43,502 nt of DNA from Candidatus Segetimicrobium genomatis (GTDB taxonomy: Bacteria; Sysuimicrobiota; Sysuimicrobiia; Sysuimicrobiales; Kaftiobacteriaceae), in NCBI GenBank assembly GCA_005882335.1, contig VBAP01000007.1, positions 1-43,502 on the forward strand. Reading direction: 5' to 3'. The position numbers were made by a program, and so were the translations under genes. How positions within the stretch are numbered: the stretch's first letter is position 1; each line of letters opens with the position of its first letter. Below the pieces are notes generated by a model. It was not told where the DNA came from. It was given only the letters and a program-made list of their open reading frames with translations, and searched no databases. Positions 37,977 to 43,502 of the stretch are shown piece after piece.

Positions 37977-39701
37977 ATGGCACGTCAGATGACTGCAGCG
38001 AAACCGTCTCCACCCGCCGAGCGGCCTCGCCAGATGAACGGCGCGCAGACGCTCGTGGAAGCGCTGCGCCGTGAGGGCGTGGAGATGCTCTTCGGTCACC
38101 CGGGCGGCGCGTCGCTACCAATATATGATGCGCTGTACGATGCGCAGGACATCCGCCACATCCTGGTCCGGCACGAGCAGGTTGCGGCCCATGCCGCCGT
38201 CGGGTATGCTCGCGCGTCCGGCCGCGTCGGAGTATGCACCGCCACCTCTGGCCCGGGCGCCACGAACCTCATCACCGGGATCACCGACGCCATGATGGAT
38301 TCCGCTCCGATCGTCGCCATTACCGGGCAGGTGCCGCGGCCGGTCATCGGCAACGACGCCTTCCAGGAGGCCGACGTCACCGGCATTACAATGCCGATCA
38401 CAAAATACAACACCCTGGTCATGCGCGCCATGGACATTCCCAAAGCCGTGCGCATGGCGTTCTATCTGGCCAAGACCGGGCGGCCTGGTCCGGTGCTGGT
38501 GGACATCCCGCGTGACGTGTCCCAGGAACTCTGCGAGCCGGATTTCGATGAGGATCCCTCACTGCCGGGGTACCGGCCGGTGGTCGACGGCAACCCAGGT
38601 CAGATCGCCGAAGCGGCTGACGCCTTGTCCGCTGCCGAGCGCCCGATCGTCTATGCCGGTGGGGGCATCATCAGCAGCGGCGCGACGCCTGAGCTCACGG
38701 CCCTGGCCGACCGGACCGGCATCCCCGTCGTGCTCACATTGATGGGCAAAGGGGCTATGGACGAGACCCACCCGCGCTGTCTGGGCATGTTCGGCATGCA
38801 CGGCAGCGCCTTTGCCAACTGGGCCATCAACCGCGCCGACGTCATTCTGGCCGTAGGCGTGCGTTTCGATGACCGCGTCACCGGCCGCCTGAAGGACTTC
38901 GCCCCCCACGCCCGTTTCATCCACATCGACATCGACCCGGCCGAGATCGGGAAGAACAAGCCGGCGCATATCCCGATCGTGGGCGACGCCAAGCGAGTGC
39001 TGGCCGCGCTCGTCCCGCTGGTGCGGCCGCCGAAGATTGAGGCATGGTGGAAGCAGATTGAGGAGTGGCGGGAGCGTTATCCGTTCCGCTACCGGCAGCG
39101 CGATGGCCGCATCAGCCATCAGTACGTCTGCGATCTGCTCAACCGTCTGACTGGTGGGCGGGCCATCGTCGTCACCGACGTCGGCCAGCACCAGATGTGG
39201 ATGGCCCAGTGGTACAAGTGCCGCGAGCCGCGCACCTTCATCTCCTCCGGTGGACTGGGCGCCATGGGCTTCGGCTTTCCGGCCGCTTTGGGCGCCAAGT
39301 TCGCACGGCCGGACAAGCAGGTCATTGCGCTCGTCGGTGACGGCGGGTTCCAGATGACCCTGCAGGACCTCATCACCGCAGTGGAGCATGGGTTAAGCCT
39401 GCCGATTTTCATCCTGAACAATGGGGCGCTGGGGATGGTGCGGCAGTGGCAGACGTTCTTCTACCGCGGCCGTTTCTCGTCGTCCATTCTGCGCAACCCT
39501 AACTTCGCCAAGATCGGAGAGGCCTACGGCGCGCGCGGAATCCGCGTGGACCAGCCCGAAGAGGTGGAACGCGCGCTCCGCACTGCGCTGGAGACGGAAG
39601 GCGTGCCGTGTGTCGTGGATATCCTATGCGATCCGGAGGAAAACTGCCTGCCGATGATCCCGTCCGGGCAGTCGGTGGCGGAGATGATTCTGGATGACTG
39701 A
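37977..39701 (+). CDS. ilvB: Acetolactate synthase, large catalytic subunit
   Basis: This 574-residue ThDP enzyme condenses two pyruvates to acetolactate, or pyruvate with 2-oxobutyrate, the first common step of valine, leucine and isoleucine synthesis. The catalytic Glu lies in VRHEQVAAHAAVGYARASG near 56-74. The FAD/central domain has FDDRVTGRLKDFAPHARFIHIDID. The ThDP motif GDGGFQMTLQDLITAVEHGLSLPIFILNN is near 458-486. The length is standard. The first 20 residues are a Pro/Arg-rich extension before QTLVEALRREGVEMLFGHPGG. It is translated just after the two-sensor leader and overlaps ilvN by eight bases. Confidence 0.97.
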   Translation: MARQMTAAKPSPPAERPRQMNGAQTLVEALRREGVEMLFGHPGGASLPIYDALYDAQDIRHILVRHEQVAAHAAVGYARASGRVGVCTATSGPGATNLITGITDAMMDSAPIVAITGQVPRPVIGNDAFQEADVTGITMPITKYNTLVMRAMDIPKAVRMAFYLAKTGRPGPVLVDIPRDVSQELCEPDFDEDPSLPGYRPVVDGNPGQIAEAADALSAAERPIVYAGGGIISSGATPELTALADRTGIPVVLTLMGKGAMDETHPRCLGMFGMHGSAFANWAINRADVILAVGVRFDDRVTGRLKDFAPHARFIHIDIDPAEIGKNKPAHIPIVGDAKRVLAALVPLVRPPKIEAWWKQIEEWRERYPFRYRQRDGRISHQYVCDLLNRLTGGRAIVVTDVGQHQMWMAQWYKCREPRTFISSGGLGAMGFGFPAALGAKFARPDKQVIALVGDGGFQMTLQDLITAVEHGLSLPIFILNNGALGMVRQWQTFFYRGRFSSSILRNPNFAKIGEAYGARGIRVDQPEEVERALRTALETEGVPCVVDILCDPEENCLPMIPSGQSVAEMILDD

Positions 39702-40194
39702 CCCGCAACACGCGGCCACCATCTCGGTGCTGGTGCAGAATGCGCCGGGCGTGCTGGTGCGCGTGGCGGGGTTGATCCGCAGGCGGGGCGTGAATATCCA
39801 CAGCCTGTCCGTCGGCCCGACGGAAGATCCGAGCATCTCCCGGATGACGATCGTGGTGGACACGGCGCCGGAGCGCACCGAGCAGTTCGCCAAGCAGCTG
39901 CGCAAAGTCGTCGAAGTGCTCCGGGCGACGTCGATCGACAGCACGCCGGCAGTCGACCGTGAACTGGCGCTGATCAAGGTCAATGTCACGCCGGGGACGC
40001 GGCTCGAGATCATGGAGATCGCCAACGTCTTCCGGGCGAGTGTGGTGGACCTCACCGACAAGACGATGACACTGGAGGTCACCGGCCGGGGCGAGAAAGT
40101 CGACGCCTTTGTCACCCTGCTGGCCAAGTATGGGATCCGGGAGATGGCCCGCACCGGCCAGGTGACACTCGTGCGGGGAGCGCAGAATACGTGA
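39694..40194 (+). CDS. ilvN: Acetolactate synthase, small regulatory subunit
   Basis: This protein of 166 residues starts with an ACT domain ([49 protein letters not shown], residues 5-53), the site of valine feedback inhibition. A C-terminal IlvH-type domain follows ([32 protein letters not shown]). It activates and confers end-product control on IlvB. The ATG overlaps the end of ilvB and its own stop overlaps a GTG, so translation along this operon is closely coupled. Its length is typical of ilvH/ilvN. Confidence 0.95.
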   Translation: MTDPQHAATISVLVQNAPGVLVRVAGLIRRRGVNIHSLSVGPTEDPSISRMTIVVDTAPERTEQFAKQLRKVVEVLRATSIDSTPAVDRELALIKVNVTPGTRLEIMEIANVFRASVVDLTDKTMTLEVTGRGEKVDAFVTLLAKYGIREMARTGQVTLVRGAQNT

Positions 40195-40217
40195 CAGACT
40201 GTGACGGGGGTGCGGTG

Positions 40218-41240
40218 ATGGCCATGATCTTCTATGACAAGGATGCGTCACTGGAGCCGCTGCGCGGGAAGACCGTGGCCGTCATCGGCTACGGCAGCCA
40301 GGGCCACGCGCACGCCCAGAACCTTCGGGACAGCGGCGTGAGCGTGGTCGTCGGCCTATACCGCGGCAGCGCGTCCTGGGCGAAGGCGGAGGCCGACGGC
40401 TTTCGCGTCGCCACCGTGGGCGAGGCCGCGCAGCAGGCCGATCTGGTGGTCATGCTCGCCCCGGACCACGTGCAGCGACAGATCTATGAGAGCGAGATCG
40501 GCCCGACGCTGCGGCCCGGGAACACGCTCCTCTTCGCGCACGGATTCAACATTCACTTCGGACAGATCGTGCCGGCCCCGACCGTGGACGTGGTGATGAT
40601 CGCGCCGAAGGCGCCGGGGCACCGCATGCGGGAGTTGTTCGTGGAGGGCGTGGGGGTGCCTGGGCTGCTGTCCGTGCACCAGGATGTCACGGGGCACGCC
40701 AAACAGACGGCGCTCGCCTATGCCCGCGCCGTCGGCTGCACGAAAGCCGGCGTCATCGAGACTACGTTCAAGGAAGAGACGGAGACCGACCTCTTTGGCG
40801 AGCAGACTGTGCTGTGCGGCGGGATTTCCAGTCTGATCAAGACGGGGTTCGATATCCTCGTGGAGGCAGGCTACCAGCCGGAGATCGCCTACTTCGAGTG
40901 CCTTCACGAGATGAAGCTGATCGTGGACCTGATGTACGAAGGCGGTCTGTCCTACATGCGCTATTCCGTGTCTGATACCGCGGAGTACGGCGACTACAGC
41001 CGCGGCCACCGGGTGATCAGCGACCGTGTGCGCGCGGAGATGAAACGGATTCTCCACGAGGTGCAGGACGGCACATTCGCCCGCGAGTGGGTGAGCGAGA
41101 ATCAGGCTGGCCGTCCGAACTTCAAGGAGCAGCGCCGGCAGGAACAGGCGCATCCCATTGAGGAGGTCGGCCGGCGGTTGCGGGCGATGATGCCCTGGCT
41201 GTCCCGCAAAGGGACAAAGCAGCCGGTCGGAGCGTCCTGA
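40218..41240 (+). CDS. ilvC: Ketol-acid reductoisomerase
   Basis: This 340-residue class I enzyme converts acetolactate to dihydroxyisovalerate using NAD(P)H and Mg. The cofactor motif is [21 protein letters not shown] near 20-40. The C-terminal helical domain has [18 protein letters not shown] with the metal-binding Asp and Glu, and [36 protein letters not shown] 40218 with GACGGGGGTGCG upstream is preferred. A GTG at 40191 overlapping the ilvN stop would add nine unusual residues. Confidence 0.96.
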   Translation: MAMIFYDKDASLEPLRGKTVAVIGYGSQGHAHAQNLRDSGVSVVVGLYRGSASWAKAEADGFRVATVGEAAQQADLVVMLAPDHVQRQIYESEIGPTLRPGNTLLFAHGFNIHFGQIVPAPTVDVVMIAPKAPGHRMRELFVEGVGVPGLLSVHQDVTGHAKQTALAYARAVGCTKAGVIETTFKEETETDLFGEQTVLCGGISSLIKTGFDILVEAGYQPEIAYFECLHEMKLIVDLMYEGGLSYMRYSVSDTAEYGDYSRGHRVISDRVRAEMKRILHEVQDGTFAREWVSENQAGRPNFKEQRRQEQAHPIEEVGRRLRAMMPWLSRKGTKQPVGAS

Positions 41241-41248
41241 GGGATCTC

Positions 41249-42883
<1,635 letters not shown>

Positions 42884-42905
42884 TAGGATGGGAGGCGCCC
42901 TCGCG

Positions 42906-43502
42906 ATGGGAATGACGATGACCGAGAAGATTCTCGCCTTCCATGCCGGCCGGCCCGAGGTACGCCCCGGCGACCTCATCGACTGCACGGTCGACTTCTT
43001 GTTCGCCAACGACATCACAGCGCCGCTGGCGATCAAGGAGTTCGAGAAGATGGGTGTCGGGCAGGTGTTCGATCCCGACCGGCTCGCGTTCGTCTTCGAT
43101 CACTACGTCCCCAACAAGGACATCGCCTCGGCGCAGCAGTGCAAGATCACCCGCGACTTCGTCGCCGCGCATCATCTGCCCCATTTCTACGATGTCGGTC
43201 GTTCGGGAATCGCCCACGTCCTGCTCGCGGAACTGGGCTACGTCGTTCCCGGGGACGTGTTCGTCGGCGCGGACTCCCACACGTGCAACCACGGCGCGCT
43301 CGGGGCGTTCTCGACGGGCGTAGGATCGTCAGATCTCGCCGCGGCGATGGCGCTGGGCCGCCTGTGGCTGCGCATCCCCGAGTCGATGAAGTTTGTCTTT
43401 CACGGCCGGCTGCGCCCCTGGGTGACGGGGAAGGACCTGATCCTCACCGTCATCGGCGAGATCGGCGTGGACGGCGCCCGGTACGGAGCGATGGAGTTTG
43501 CC
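42906..43502 (+). CDS. leuC: 3-isopropylmalate dehydratase large subunit (partial, cut by window end)
   Basis: The frame is open to the window end (199 codons). It begins TEKILAFHAGRPEVRPGDLIDCTVDFLFANDITAPLAIKEFEKMG and has VFDHYVPNKDIASAQQC and the aconitase-type motif GADSHTCNHGALGAFSTGVGSSD, with the first 4Fe-4S cysteine region. With LeuD it isomerises 2-isopropylmalate to 3-isopropylmalate. It resembles the shorter (about 420-residue) LeuC/homoaconitase type. In-frame ATGs occur at 42888, 42906, 42912 and 42918. 42906 is chosen because GGGAGG lies about ten bases upstream. Confidence 0.93.
   Translation, partial: MGMTMTEKILAFHAGRPEVRPGDLIDCTVDFLFANDITAPLAIKEFEKMGVGQVFDPDRLAFVFDHYVPNKDIASAQQCKITRDFVAAHHLPHFYDVGRSGIAHVLLAELGYVVPGDVFVGADSHTCNHGALGAFSTGVGSSDLAAAMALGRLWLRIPESMKFVFHGRLRPWVTGKDLILTVIGEIGVDGARYGAMEFA

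Noticed and set aside
37820-38074. 84-codon ORF across the T-box and ilvB start
   Set aside because: It runs through the terminator and antiterminator and has no ribosome site; the region is explained by the T-box.

Overview
This is a GC-rich stretch of bacterial chromosome, probably from an uncultured soil or sediment lineage. Two RNA regulators of Gram-positive/Terrabacteria type (a ykkC-family riboswitch and a T-box) sit before the ilv-leu operon. Two genes look leaderless, and there is an LLM-class (F420-type) oxidoreductase. I suspect a lineage such as CSP1-3/Sysuimicrobiota, Chloroflexota or Rokubacteria, but I cannot place it from this window. There are no phage, transposase, CRISPR or rRNA features. 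There is one tRNA (His).

Layout. 1-3293: end of a fixCX electron-transfer unit, lgt on the opposite strand, a DUF84/YjjX NTPase and an alanyl-tRNA editing gene whose reading frame is broken. 3317-15049: a one-strand, tightly packed catabolic-looking block. It holds two M24-fold proteins with altered metal sites, an orphan E2 acyltransferase, a three-gene ABC importer of the SsuABC/NMT1 type, a large FAD oxidoreductase, an alpha/beta hydrolase with a small deletion at its nucleophile elbow, a possible 29-residue ORF and a molybdenum hydroxylase large subunit. 15051-18467: a 1138-residue nucleotidyl cyclase/AAA/TPR sensor on the minus strand. 18589-21892: DUF2269 membrane protein, glyoxalase-like protein, LLM oxidoreductase and a Vgb-like propeller. 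21999-26434: a VWA membrane protein divergent from a copper-type island (unknown HWH protein, CopC, CopC-CopD fusion). 26557-29429: zinc-ribbon protein, ribokinase and a frame-broken amidase. 29550-37385: an accessory region with two zinc-ribbon/TM/PEGA paralogs, an intact VOC gene and a VOC remnant, a nucleotidyltransferase, an LVIVD protein, a secreted nuclease, a double SnoaL-like protein, tRNA-His, an Ig-like fragment and a secreted protein of unknown function. 37445-43502: promoter, ykkC-type riboswitch with terminator, leucine T-box with terminator, then ilvB-ilvN-ilvC-leuA-leuC (the last gene is cut by the window end).

The strongest results are two. First, the leader of the branched-chain amino acid operon carries two RNA sensors in series, each with its own terminator. 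By gene context they should sense ppGpp and uncharged tRNA-Leu, giving AND-type starvation logic. Second, at least six intergenic gaps carry what I call mirrored short-unit repeats: about four direct copies of a 7-10 nt unit, a short spacer, then copies of the reverse complement. The unit sequence differs at every locus while the architecture stays the same. One such element lies inside the T-box leader as exactly eight 8-nt units, and another encodes the C-terminal tail of Lgt. A separate palindromic element likewise encodes the C-terminal tail of LeuA.

Three genes (alaX-like, alpha/beta hydrolase, amidase) show frame breaks, all consistent with small base losses. Read or assembly errors cannot be excluded from sequence alone.
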